Source of the DNA: JACCZR01 sp963830065
GTDB taxonomy: Bacteria > Actinomycetota > Thermoleophilia > Solirubrobacterales > Thermoleophilaceae
Direction: 5' to 3'
DNA length: 64,000 nt
NCBI GenBank assembly: GCA_963830065.1
Contig: CAWHLA010000005.1
Span: 186,001 to 250,000, forward strand
The notes below the pieces were generated by a model that saw only the letters and a list, made by a program, of their open reading frames with translations, did no database searches and was not told the origin of the DNA. The first letter of the stretch is position 1. Every line of letters starts with the position of its first letter. Below, piece after piece: positions 24,620 to 32,399 of the stretch. A program made the position numbers and the translations under genes.

Positions 24620-25807
24620 TCAGTCGGCGATCACGTGCGGCGTGAAGCGCGACGTGTTGTCGGTTATCAGCCCGTGCTGCTCGCGAATGCCGCAGCCCAC
24701 GGGCTCCATGTCGACCGTCCACAGGCCGAGCACGGGGCGGACCCCGCCCTCGTACTCGCCCAGGTCGGCGTACTCCTGCACGATGAATCCCTCCGTGCCG
24801 TAGCCCTGCCCTGGGCCCTTCTCGGCCACCTTGCCGTCGATCACGGCCACCGAGTCCGCCCCCTCACGCGCCAGCAGCGGCTTGCGGACGTAGGACTCGA
24901 GACCCTTGGGCTCCTCGCCCTCGAACCAGGCGGGCAGCAGGGTCTCGTGCTCGGGATACAGCTCCCAGAGCACCGGCAAGATCCCCTTGTTGGACCACAT
25001 CATCTTCCAGATCGGCTCGATCCAGGTGGTCTGGCCGGGCTGGTCGCCCATGAGGTTCATCGCGGCTTCACCGAACCGCTCGTGGACGATCCACTCCCAG
25101 GGGTAGAGCTTGAAGGCGGTGCGCACGTAGCGCCCCTGCATGTCGAGGAACCCCTGCTCCTCGTTGAAGCCGAGGTTCTCGACGGGCATGAGCTCGACCC
25201 GGATGCCGGCCTCGTGGGCGGTGGCCGCCATGTAGCCGACCGTCATGAAGTCCTCGCCCGAGCCCTCGGCGGTGGTGTGGAGCATGTGCACCCACTGGCC
25301 CGGTAGGCGGTCGGCCTCGTTGAGCTCGCGCCAGCGGGTCACCAGCGCCTCGTGCACGGTGTTCCACTGGTCGCCGCTGGGGCCGAAGACATCCTGCACC
25401 CAGTGCCACTGGATGGCGGTCTCCAGCAGCGCCGTGGGGGTGTCGGCGTTGTACTCGAGCAGCTTGGCCCCGTCGGGGCCGTAAGCGAAGTCGAAGCGCC
25501 CGTAGACCATCGGCGGCTCGGACTCCCAGGTCTCCTTGATGCGCGGCACCGCCCAGCCGGGAATGCCCATCTTCGAGAACAGGTTGTGCTCGATGATGTA
25601 ATCGCCGGCCTCGATGAGCATGTCCATGAGCACGCGGACCTCGGCCTCGAGCTCGTAGACCTCGGTGGAGGAGAAGGCGTAGTAGGCCTCTTCGTTCCAG
25701 TAGGAGACCTGCCCCCCGTCGGGCAGGTCGGTCCGCCAGTAGATGAGGCCCTGCTCCTCGATGATCGCCGGCCAGCCCTCCCGGGGCTCGGCCTTCAGTC
25801 GGTCGAT
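24620..25807 (-). CDS. Glutathionylspermidine synthase-like ATP-grasp (YgiC/YjfC family), non-canonical start
   Basis: The 395-residue product carries the GspS C-terminal-type ligase fold. Landmarks are GLIYWRTDLPDG, SYWNEEAYYAF, YGRFDFAYGPDGAKLLEYN, DTPTALLETA, WIEPIWKMMWSNKGILP, YVRKPLLAREG and EGFIVQEYADLG. It probably forms an amide bond on a peptide or amine using ATP. The first ATG is about 60 residues inside the conserved domain. Upstream, the only candidates are ATC (25807) or CTG (25798), directly after the lipoprotein stop. No amidase domain is present. Confidence 0.85.
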   Translation of the reverse strand: MDRLKAEPREGWPAIIEEQGLIYWRTDLPDGGQVSYWNEEAYYAFSSTEVYELEAEVRVLMDMLIEAGDYIIEHNLFSKMGIPGWAVPRIKETWESEPPMVYGRFDFAYGPDGAKLLEYNADTPTALLETAIQWHWVQDVFGPSGDQWNTVHEALVTRWRELNEADRLPGQWVHMLHTTAEGSGEDFMTVGYMAATAHEAGIRVELMPVENLGFNEEQGFLDMQGRYVRTAFKLYPWEWIVHERFGEAAMNLMGDQPGQTTWIEPIWKMMWSNKGILPVLWELYPEHETLLPAWFEGEEPKGLESYVRKPLLAREGADSVAVIDGKVAEKGPGQGYGTEGFIVQEYADLGEYEGGVRPVLGLWTVDMEPVGCGIREQHGLITDNTSRFTPHVIAD

Positions 25808-25809
25808 GA

Positions 25810-26157
25810 CTAGCTGCCGCCGGAGCCGAATCCGCCCGTGCTGCGCCCGACGCCCGAGGTCGAGCCTCCGCTCGAGCCGAGGCCGCCGCGGGAGGTGATG
25901 GCGCTCTTGTTCGTGGAGAGGATCTTGCTGCCGCCGGCGAGCTTGGTGCCCTTCTTGATCGCCTTTGCGCCGCCCAGCGCCGCGCCGCCGTAGATCCAGT
26001 AGTGGCTGCTGTCGCCACCGAAGTTCTCGTCCCCGCAGAACGTGTTCTCGACCACCTGGTCGTTCTGGTCGACGCAGTAGGCCGTCTCGCCGCATCCGCT
26101 GAACGCGGTCGCGAAGCCGGCCACCAGGCCGAGGTTCACCGCTGTGGATTTCTTCAA
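25810..26157 (-). CDS. Small Gly/Ser-tailed lipoprotein (YgiB/YjfM-like position)
   Basis: A 115-residue protein with TTG start and an AAGGAA site upstream. Signal peptide with a lipobox-like AFSGCG near residue 22, then Cys-containing YCVDQNDQVV and NTFCGDENFGG. The last 35 residues are almost only Gly, Ser, Thr and Arg (SRGGLGSSGGSTSG, ending GGFGSGGS). In enterobacterial ygiBC and yjfMC a DUF1190 lipoprotein precedes the ATP-grasp gene in the same way. The Gly-Ser tail may be the substrate of the ligase; that is inference. Confidence 0.7.
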   Translation of the reverse strand: MKKSTAVNLGLVAGFATAFSGCGETAYCVDQNDQVVENTFCGDENFGGDSSHYWIYGGAALGGAKAIKKGTKLAGGSKILSTNKSAITSRGGLGSSGGSTSGVGRSTGGFGSGGS

Positions 26158-26169
26158 GCCGTTCCTTTC

Positions 26170-26736
26170 CTAGTAGTCGTGCTTCAGGGCGTCGGCCAGG
26201 GTGGCCATTGCCCGGTCGCATTTCTCGCCGTCGGGCTGGGACTTCCACTCCGCGTAGGCCACCCGCGCAGCCTCGGCGATGGCGTCGTCCGCGGTCTCGT
26301 CCTGCTCGTAGCGGCGCTTGAGCGCCTGCAGCTGCCCGATCAGGTGGTCGAAGTCGTCGTGCAGGTCGGGCGTGCCGAGGTGCTCCTCGAACTTCGCCTC
26401 CAGCAGCCAGGTGGCGAACAGGGCGGTGAGCAGGGCGGCGACCGCGATGCCGTTGACGATGAGGAAGCCGGCCAGCACCCGGCCCTCGATCTCCACGGGC
26501 GAGATGTCGCCGTAGCCGACGGTGGACGCGGTGACGATGGCCCAGTACAGGCCGTCGGGGATGCTCGTCTTGCTCTCGAGCACCGAGTAGATCCCCCCGC
26601 AGAGCAGCAGGATGAACACGGAGTAGCCGAGGATGAACAGGACCGGCCGCCCGGCGATGGTCCTCCGCAGCCGGTCGATGCGCATGCGGTTCTTGAGGCT
26701 CAGCTGGTGAGCCTCAGGCTGGCTGCCTTCCAGCAA
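26170..26736 (-). CDS. Two-TM potassium channel
   Basis: A 188-residue channel: TM1 (VLFILGYSVFILLLCGGIY), pore helix with the K+ selectivity filter TVGYGD (72-77), TM2 (GRVLAGFLIVNGIAVAALLT), and a charged C-terminal coiled-coil-like domain (HLIGQLQALKRRYEQDET). There is no RCK domain. The TTG start follows GAGGAG at 4 nt; a -10 TAGTCT lies at 26774-26769. It is the first gene of the cassette ending with DUF350. Confidence 0.9.
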   Translation of the reverse strand: MLEGSQPEAHQLSLKNRMRIDRLRRTIAGRPVLFILGYSVFILLLCGGIYSVLESKTSIPDGLYWAIVTASTVGYGDISPVEIEGRVLAGFLIVNGIAVAALLTALFATWLLEAKFEEHLGTPDLHDDFDHLIGQLQALKRRYEQDETADDAIAEAARVAYAEWKSQPDGEKCDRAMATLADALKHDY

Positions 26737-26768
26737 CGTGCTCCTCTCGAGTCCTTCTGGCCGCGACC

Positions 26769-26774
26769 AGACTA
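26769..26774 (-). promoter_or_regulatory. -10 element TAGTCT of the K+ channel cassette
   Basis: Minus-strand TANNNT 32 nt before the TTG at 26736. With the GAGGAG site it predicts a leadered mRNA for the four-gene cassette, unlike the many leaderless genes around it. Confidence 0.35.
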
Positions 26775-26793
26775 CGACGAAAACCGGCGGATG

Positions 26794-27207
26794 TCACCGA
26801 AGCGGGGAGGTGGGTGCATCGGCCGGATCCACCGGATGTTCGGCGTCCGGAGGGGGCTCCCGGCGCCGCGCGCGCTCCCGCGCGCCCGCCGCGACCAGGA
26901 TCGCCGCGCAGGCCAGGGCCAGCAGGTTCTGGCCAAGCGGGCGGTCGAACAGGCGAATCACGATCAGCAGGGCGGCCCAGGCCCCGGCCACCGCCACCAG
27001 CGTGCCGTCGCCCTCGGGGAGGTGGAAGGTCTTGCCGCTCCCGCGCTGCCACAGCAGGAAGAGCACGCTCAGGCCGGTCAGGACGATGGCCGCCTCGATC
27101 CACGAGAACGGCCCGAAGGTGCTGGCCACCAGGAGGACCGCGGCGCCGGCCGCTATGCGCAGCTCGAGGCTCAGCGCCCGAAAGGCGTCGAGGATCTCTC
27201 TAGCCAT
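26794..27207 (-). CDS. Small membrane protein, four TM helices
   Basis: A 137-residue protein. Hydrophobic segments occur at about 18-38 (IAAGAAVLLVASTFGPF), 40-56 (EAAIVLTGLSVLFLLW), 72-88 (GTLVAVAGAWAALLIVI) and 96-110, followed by a basic, Pro-rich tail (GARERARRREPPPDAEH). Its ATG overlaps the DUF2203 gene by 8 nt, implying coupling. No function recognised. Confidence 0.6.
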   Translation of the reverse strand: MAREILDAFRALSLELRIAAGAAVLLVASTFGPFSWIEAAIVLTGLSVLFLLWQRGSGKTFHLPEGDGTLVAVAGAWAALLIVIRLFDRPLGQNLLALACAAILVAAGARERARRREPPPDAEHPVDPADAPTSPLR

Positions 27208-27586
27208 CCTCGAGTGGCCGCCTGCCGGCGAAGCCCGTCTCGAGGTCGTGCCAGAAGGCGATCTCGGTCTCGCCCTCCTCCCAGCAGAGGTAGATCTCCT
27301 CCTCGCCGTTGACCGACGGGAAGTCCACCAGGCCCCGGTCGAGGTCGCGCAGCACGATGTCGCGCTCGCGCAGGTCGACCAGGGCGGTGCGCAGGTCGAG
27401 GAAGGCCTCCGAGACAACCTTGCCCGGCTCGCCGCCGCCGTTGGTCGGAGTGGCCTCGGCCAAGGCCTCGCGCGCCTCCTTGTCACCCAGGTTGGACTTG
27501 GCCTCGCGCAGGCGCTGGAGGCACGCCTCCACCCAGGCGATGGCCTCGTTGGCCTCCTCCAGCGAGTAGTGGCGCGAGTGGCGCAC
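27200..27586 (-). CDS. DUF2203 family protein
   Basis: A 128-residue protein matching DUF2203. It has an N-terminal RHYSLEEANEAIAWVEACLQ helix, a central helical pair around LRTALVDLRERDIVLRDLDRG, and a conserved end YLCWEEGETEIAFWHDLETG, whose Trp/His/acidic residues could bind a ligand. GTG start. Function is not established for the family. Confidence 0.78.
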   Translation of the reverse strand: MRHSRHYSLEEANEAIAWVEACLQRLREAKSNLGDKEAREALAEATPTNGGGEPGKVVSEAFLDLRTALVDLRERDIVLRDLDRGLVDFPSVNGEEEIYLCWEEGETEIAFWHDLETGFAGRRPLEDG

Positions 27587-27593
27587 GCTCCGC

Positions 27594-28049
27594 TCAGGCC
27601 GGGGCCGGCGCGGCTGCCCGCAGGCGCTCGCCCAGCAGCCGCGCGTCGGCCTCGGAGACCGTGCGCAGCTGGCCCTGGAAGGCGAGCTTCCAGTGCTCGG
27701 CCGGCCACTTGCGCACGTGCTCGAGCTCCAGCGCGACGTCCTCGGCCGGCACGAAGGTGCTCTCGTCGAGCACCACGACCGGCTCGGTCTCGAACCGCCA
27801 CGGGTACTCGTCGCGCTTGCCGGGCTTGCCCGGCCACACCAGCTCTCGGTCCTCGAACATCTCCGAGGTCACGCGGATGATCCCCGCGAACACCTGGATC
27901 TGGGTCAGATAGAGGACGATCTCGTCCCCGATCTCGATCCGCTCGGCCATCGCGCGCTTGCGCTCCTTGGCCCCGATCAGCCGGAAGCCGCGCTCGCGGG
28001 TGGCTTCGAAGTTGTCCGGTGAGCCGGTGAGGACCCAGGTCTTGGCCAT
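27594..28049 (-). CDS. EVE/PUA-like domain protein
   Basis: A 151-residue single EVE domain. It opens with KTWVLTGSPDNFEATRERGF and has ERIEIGDEIVLYLTQIQVF, FAGIIRVTSEMFED and a YPWRFETEPVVVL strand. EVE domains bind modified bases and occur in modification or restriction systems and in RNA metabolism. No restriction partner is adjacent. The ATG at 28049 has TACGCT 6 nt upstream. Confidence 0.85.
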   Translation of the reverse strand: MAKTWVLTGSPDNFEATRERGFRLIGAKERKRAMAERIEIGDEIVLYLTQIQVFAGIIRVTSEMFEDRELVWPGKPGKRDEYPWRFETEPVVVLDESTFVPAEDVALELEHVRKWPAEHWKLAFQGQLRTVSEADARLLGERLRAAAPAPA

Positions 28050-28055
28050 GGCGGA

Positions 28056-28061
28056 AGCGTA
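28056..28061 (-). promoter_or_regulatory. -10 element TACGCT of the EVE gene
   Basis: Minus-strand TANNNT 6 nt before the ATG at 28049, predicting a leaderless mRNA. Confidence 0.45.
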
Positions 28062-28103
28062 TCCGCCGCGCACCGGTGCCTCGGCCGCTCCCGCTCGCCC
28101 CGA

Positions 28104-28149
28104 CGATTGTGGACTTTGCGGGGCTATAGCCCCATCAAACGCACAATCG
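28104..28149. repeat. Two concentric inverted repeats
   Basis: Outer arms CGATTGTG (28104-28111) and CACAATCG (28142-28149) and an inner perfect 14-bp palindrome GGGGCTATAGCCCC (28120-28133) share the same centre. The 8-nt spacers on each side are not complementary. The element lies between the 3' end of the reductase gene and the EVE promoter. It could be an operator or a structured 3' RNA end; no T-tract follows on either strand. Confidence 0.6.
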
Positions 28150-28186
28150 ATCGCGGGTCAAGCCGTGAGGGCCGCCTGAGGGCTGA

Positions 28187-29251
28187 TCAGCCGCGCAGGC
28201 CTCCGCCGGGCGCGAAGGACTCGTCGTCCTCGTGCTCGCGGAAGAAGCGCACCATCGGCTCGACGTAGTCCTTGAGGTGCGGGCAGGTGATCCCCTTGGC
28301 GCCGAGCACCTGCTCGGCGCGGCGGGTGTCGAAGCGGACCGGGTGGTTGAGGTACTGGATCGACTCGGCCGGGGCGCCGGCGAAGAACTTGCGCACCGCG
28401 GGCACGTGGAGGGAGGCCGCGACGGCCTTGGGCGGCAGCCTGTAGGCGGTCTTCTTGCCGCCGTATGCCTCGGACAGCGTGTCGAAGATCTCGTTGGCCT
28501 TGATCGGGTCGGGGTCGACCAGGTGCAGGGTGTCGCCGGCGCCCGCGCCGGCGCGCATGGCCTCGATCACGAAGTCCACCGGCACCACGTTGAAGGTCGC
28601 CTCGGCCCGGCCGAAGCGCGGCACCGGTTGCTTGAGCCGCGTCGACTGCGAGATCACGCGCAGCATGTAGTAGGGGCCGTCGAACTTGACGGTCTCGCCG
28701 GTCTGCGAGTCGCCGACCACGATCGCCGGGCGGTAGATCGTGGTGGGGACGCGATCCATCTGCTGGCGCACCCACACCTCGGCCTGGAACTTGGTCGACT
28801 CGTAGTGGTTCTTGAACCGCTGGCCGAGGGACAGCTCGTGCTCGTAGACCACGCCGGTGCGCATGCCCGCTACGTAGGCGGTGCTGACGTAATGGAGTCG
28901 CTCGAGGTTCTCGCAGGCCAGGCAGAAGTCGAGGATGTTGCCGGTGCCGTCCACGTTCACCGCCTGCGCCGCGTGGATCGGCACGGCCAGGTCGTAGATC
29001 GCGGCCAGGTGGTAGACCTGCGTCACCTCGGCGGTCAGCCGCTCGTAGTCCTCGTCGGACAGCTTCAGCCGCCGGTCGGTGATGTCGCCCTCGATCACCT
29101 CCAGGCGCTCCGGCGCCTGCTCGCGGGCCCTGTCGGCCATCTTGGGCTCGACCAGGGCGACGATGTTCAGCTCGGGGTCGTCGTCGAGCAGCGCGCGAAC
29201 CAGGCGCGCGCCGATGAAGCCGGGGTAACCGGTGATCAGGGAGGTAGCCAT
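28187..29251 (-). CDS. Fatty-acyl-CoA-reductase-like extended SDR (NAD_binding_4)
   Basis: A 354-residue extended short-chain dehydrogenase. The dinucleotide motif is LITGYPGFIGARLVRAL, VYHLAAIYDLAVP and HYVSTAYVAG form the central strands, and the catalytic pair is in HYESTKFQAE. TIYRPAIVVGDSQTGE matches male-sterility/fatty-acyl-reductase N-domains, as does the partial gene at 62492-64000. A reductase for acyl thioesters or a sterol/sugar substrate is likely; substrate unknown. Confidence 0.75.
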   Translation of the reverse strand: MATSLITGYPGFIGARLVRALLDDDPELNIVALVEPKMADRAREQAPERLEVIEGDITDRRLKLSDEDYERLTAEVTQVYHLAAIYDLAVPIHAAQAVNVDGTGNILDFCLACENLERLHYVSTAYVAGMRTGVVYEHELSLGQRFKNHYESTKFQAEVWVRQQMDRVPTTIYRPAIVVGDSQTGETVKFDGPYYMLRVISQSTRLKQPVPRFGRAEATFNVVPVDFVIEAMRAGAGAGDTLHLVDPDPIKANEIFDTLSEAYGGKKTAYRLPPKAVAASLHVPAVRKFFAGAPAESIQYLNHPVRFDTRRAEQVLGAKGITCPHLKDYVEPMVRFFREHEDDESFAPGGGLRG

Positions 29252-29255
29252 GAGC

Positions 29256-29555
29256 TCAGTCGATCGGGATGTCTTCGACCCGCTGCTCGGGCTCGGGGCG
29301 CTCGAGGCGGTCGAGGTACCAGTCGATCAGGCCGCGGATGGTGATCAGCGTCTCGCGCACCATGCGCGTGAACTGGTTCTGCATGTCGCCGGGGATGGCC
29401 CGGCGCAGGGCGTCCAGCAATACGAAGAAGGGGGAGAAGTCCATGCGCCCCTGGGACGGAGGGGGCGGCGGCGGTGCGTCCTGCCGAGGAGGCGGCTCCT
29501 GCCCGCCTGCCGGCTCCTGCCCCCCGGCCGCGCTCTGGCCGGCCGCCGGCTCCAT
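29256..29555 (-). CDS. Small hypothetical protein with Pro-rich N-terminus
   Basis: A 99-residue protein. The first 37 residues are Pro/Gly/Gln-rich and disordered. The remainder is a confident amphipathic region (FSPFFVLLDALRRAIPG, then MVRETLITIRGLIDWYLDRL) that could bind a membrane or partner. It lies between the ArsA-like ATPase and the reductase with tiny gaps, all minus strand, so it is probably in their operon. No family recognised. Confidence 0.5.
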   Translation of the reverse strand: MEPAAGQSAAGGQEPAGGQEPPPRQDAPPPPPPSQGRMDFSPFFVLLDALRRAIPGDMQNQFTRMVRETLITIRGLIDWYLDRLERPEPEQRVEDIPID

Positions 29556-29614
29556 CGGGCGCGCCGTTGGCCGGGCGCCGGCCCGACCACGGCTCGCGTG
29601 TTCGCTGTTCGTTC

Positions 29615-30802
29615 TCAGTCCTGTCCATCGTCTTCCTTCGCGAAGAACACTTGGAGGGCCCCCTCCTCGAAGCGGGCGCCCGTGGTGGCGTATGCCGCCA
29701 TTGCGGGCGGCAGGATGATAGTCCGCTTCTGGCCGCCCACCCGCACGATCACCTCGAGCCCGATCTTCTTGAGGTCGATGTCGCCCCGCTCGGCGAACGG
29801 CAGCGGCAGGCGCAGCGTGGCGCTGCCGTTGTCGCTCGACAGCTCCTGGGAGAGCTCCTCGTGCAGCACGGCCGCGGCGTCCTCGGAGCCGAACAGGATC
29901 TCCCCCAGCTCGTCGAGCGAGTCCTGGCCCACCACCTCGCGCGGAAGCCAGGGCGCGGTGAGGATGGGCACGGGGGAGAAGGCCGATCGCACGAGCTCCA
30001 TGTGCTCGGCCTGCGCGTCGCGCCAGGAGTCGAAGTAGCCCCCGCCGGCCTCCTCGGGCAGCACGCGGTTCACCACCACGGCGTCGGTCAGGTAGCCGTA
30101 CAGGTTCAGGTAGGTGAAGGTGCGCATCGACTCCTTGACCACCATCCGGTCTGGGTTCATCACCAGCCGAACGGAGGTGGTGGAGCGGTCACGCAGGATG
30201 GCGTTCATCGCCACCAGGTTGCGGACCAGGCGCTCCACGTCGTCGAAGACCGCTTCGTCGGGCAGCGGCACGTCGAGCAGCCCCCGGGCCAGCGGCCGCG
30301 CGGCCGACATGATGCGCCGCTCCCACGGGAACACCTTCTCCAGCCACCACTTGGCCACGTCGGGGAACGACAGGAGCCGCAGCGTCTCGCCGGTGGGGGC
30401 GCAGTCGACGATCACGCAGTCGAACACCGCCTCCTCGTGGTGGCGCTTGATCTGCAGCAGCGAGAACAGCTCGTCCATGCCCGGCGGGACGGTCAGCTCG
30501 TCGGCGGAGATCCGGTCCACGCCGCGCTCGGCCAGCAGCTCGCCCAGCCAGTCGCCCACGGCGTCCCAGTGGGTCTCCATCTGCTCCTGGGCCTGGACCT
30601 CCTGGCCCCACAGGTTCGGCGCGATCTCGGTTGGATCGCCGCCCAGCTGCTGCTCGAGCGAGTCCGACAGCGAGTGCGCGGGGTCGGTGGACAGGACGAC
30701 CGTCTTCAGGCCGGCCGCCGCGCAGCGGCGGGCGGTGGCCGCGGCGACGCTCGTCTTGCCGACGCCGCCCTTGCCCGTGTAGAGGATGGTGCGAGGCGCC
30801 AA
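29615..30802 (-). CDS. ArsA/Get3-family P-loop ATPase
   Basis: A 395-residue ATPase. Deviant Walker A is TGKGGVGKTSVAAATA, switch I STDPAHSLSD, switch II VIVDCAPTGETLRLL. LRLVMNPDRMVVKESMRTF and VVVNRVLP match the family. A C-terminal alpha-crystallin-like beta segment ends in IILPPAMAAYATTGARF. No arsenic genes are adjacent, so a membrane-protein targeting or other chaperone role is more likely than arsenite export. TTG start with TAGCCT 10 nt upstream. Confidence 0.88.
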   Translation of the reverse strand: MAPRTILYTGKGGVGKTSVAAATARRCAAAGLKTVVLSTDPAHSLSDSLEQQLGGDPTEIAPNLWGQEVQAQEQMETHWDAVGDWLGELLAERGVDRISADELTVPPGMDELFSLLQIKRHHEEAVFDCVIVDCAPTGETLRLLSFPDVAKWWLEKVFPWERRIMSAARPLARGLLDVPLPDEAVFDDVERLVRNLVAMNAILRDRSTTSVRLVMNPDRMVVKESMRTFTYLNLYGYLTDAVVVNRVLPEEAGGGYFDSWRDAQAEHMELVRSAFSPVPILTAPWLPREVVGQDSLDELGEILFGSEDAAAVLHEELSQELSSDNGSATLRLPLPFAERGDIDLKKIGLEVIVRVGGQKRTIILPPAMAAYATTGARFEEGALQVFFAKEDDGQD

Positions 30803-30812
30803 AGGACGCCCC

Positions 30813-30818
30813 AGGCTA
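30813..30818 (-). promoter_or_regulatory. -10 element TAGCCT of the ArsA-like gene
   Basis: Minus-strand TANNNT 10 nt before the TTG at 30802; it overlaps the last codons of the upstream gene. Confidence 0.35.
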
Positions 30819-32327
30819 TCCCGGACCGACGAGCACCGAGCCCTCGGTGCGGCTACGCAGGCCCTTGCCGGTGCGCAACTCCTTCGCCGACAGGCGGATC
30901 GTGTAGCTGCCGGTGGCCCGCGGCGTCCACTCGAACGAGCCGTCGCCGCGGCGGAAGGTGGCTGTCCTGTCCAGGCCGACGTCGCCGTCCCGGGTCACCA
31001 CCACCTGCACGGCCGACCGCTTGTTGACGAAGAAGCGGATGCGGGTGGGCTGGTTGTGGGTGGCGGTGGCCGGCCCCTTGATGTCGAGCACGGCGGGGTC
31101 GGTCTGGTAGGCGCGAAAGCGGCGGGCGGTCTGGCAGTACACGTCGGTGCGCAGGCGGCTGCACATCGAGGCCAGGAACTCGCGCAACAGCTCGTGATAG
31201 TCCTGGTCGGACTCCGGGCCGCGGTAGCTGTAGAGCGACCAGTCGCCGATGTCGAACGAGGGCACCTCGCGCGCGGCCTCGGGCTCGGCCGCGCGCCACA
31301 GGCCGTCGGCGCGCTGGTCGCCGGTGATCTTGGCGTAGTCGTACAGCCCGATCACCGACTGGAGGAAGGCGTTCATGATGAACAGCCGTCGCGCGAACGA
31401 GTACTGCAGGTAATGGCGCCCGCCGCGGAAGCCGCGGACCTTGACCCCGCCCGCCGAGGGCGAGGCCGAGAACGCAGGCAGCGCCTTGCGGGCGGTGGCG
31501 AGGTAGTCCGGCCGGTCGAGCAGCCGCGACGCACGGCCGAGCGCCTGCACCGCAGTGGCCTGGGCCATGCCGCTCATCCACGGCGGCCCCCCGCCGCCGA
31601 AGGTGAAGTAGTACTCCCAGGCGATGAACCGAGGCGAGCGCCGTGAGGCCGTGCGGTTGAGCTCGGAGACCAGCTTGGCCAGCCGCGAGCGGCTGCAGTT
31701 CGAGCCGCCCTTGGTGCACGCCCCGTGCATCAGGTTCACGCGTTTCCAGTTGACCAGCGGCTGTAGCTGGATCCCCCGCCCGGCGTAGTACTGGAACAAG
31801 ATCTCGCTTCCGCGGAAGCGCACCTTGGCATCGGGGCCGGGGAAGGCGCGCGAGCGCCAGAAAGAGGCGTTGCGCCGCACGGTCAGGAACACCGCGGGCA
31901 TCCGCGAGGAGGTCAGGCGACCCCGCAGCGCGAGCCGCTCTGCCACCCCGACCACGTAGTTGAGCTGGCGCTTGCGTGAACCGCGCAGGCGGCGCAGGGT
32001 TCGCCGGGCGCTGGAGAACCACCCTGAGTAGCGCCGAGCCGCGGAGCGGGAGATCCGGCGAGCGCGTCGTGCCCGCGAGATGGCCCGGCCCACGGCCCTG
32101 GCCCCGCGGTTGGTGGCGGCGGCTCGCGCGGTCGAGCCGGCGGAGGCGACGCGTCCGGGCGGCTCGGGGAGGCGCGCGTCAGCGCCGGAGGGCACGAACG
32201 GGTCGGCGCTGCGCTGAACGTGGCCGCCGTCGACCACCAGGACCTCGCCGGCGGAGGCCTGGGCGGGCGCGGCGAGGACCCCGCAGACCACGGCGGCGAG
32301 CAAGAAGCTCCTGCAACGGAGGGACAT
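30816..32327 (-). CDS. Secreted D-glucuronyl C5-epimerase-like protein
   Basis: A 503-residue protein with a signal peptide (LLAAVVCGVLAAPAQASA). After a basic Arg-rich region (residues 60-125) comes an alpha/alpha-barrel-like domain with GRGIQLQPLVNWKRVNLM, FIAWEYYFTFGGGGPPWMSG, MAQATAVQALGRASRL and FDIGDWSLYSYRG. These are hallmarks of the C5-epimerase C-terminal domain (PF06662). A beta-sandwich tail follows. It would act on surface polysaccharide uronates. No glycosyltransferase partner is adjacent. Confidence 0.75.
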   Translation of the reverse strand: MSLRCRSFLLAAVVCGVLAAPAQASAGEVLVVDGGHVQRSADPFVPSGADARLPEPPGRVASAGSTARAAATNRGARAVGRAISRARRARRISRSAARRYSGWFSSARRTLRRLRGSRKRQLNYVVGVAERLALRGRLTSSRMPAVFLTVRRNASFWRSRAFPGPDAKVRFRGSEILFQYYAGRGIQLQPLVNWKRVNLMHGACTKGGSNCSRSRLAKLVSELNRTASRRSPRFIAWEYYFTFGGGGPPWMSGMAQATAVQALGRASRLLDRPDYLATARKALPAFSASPSAGGVKVRGFRGGRHYLQYSFARRLFIMNAFLQSVIGLYDYAKITGDQRADGLWRAAEPEAAREVPSFDIGDWSLYSYRGPESDQDYHELLREFLASMCSRLRTDVYCQTARRFRAYQTDPAVLDIKGPATATHNQPTRIRFFVNKRSAVQVVVTRDGDVGLDRTATFRRGDGSFEWTPRATGSYTIRLSAKELRTGKGLRSRTEGSVLVGPG

Positions 32328-32384
32328 CTGGGCAGTCAACGCGCGGGCAGGGTGGAAGTTGCGTGGGTAGGCGGGTCCTTTCAC

Positions 32385-32390
32385 TACGCT
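32385..32390 (+). promoter_or_regulatory. -10 element TACGCT
   Basis: TANNNT hexamer 9 nt before the TTG at 32400; no ribosome site. Confidence 0.45.
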
Positions 32391-32399
32391 CCGCCTTCG

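Noticed and set aside
29615..30802. Arsenite efflux ATPase arsA
   Set aside because: No arsR, arsB, arsC or arsD is nearby, and the single-copy form with a crystallin-like tail is typical of ArsA relatives with other roles.
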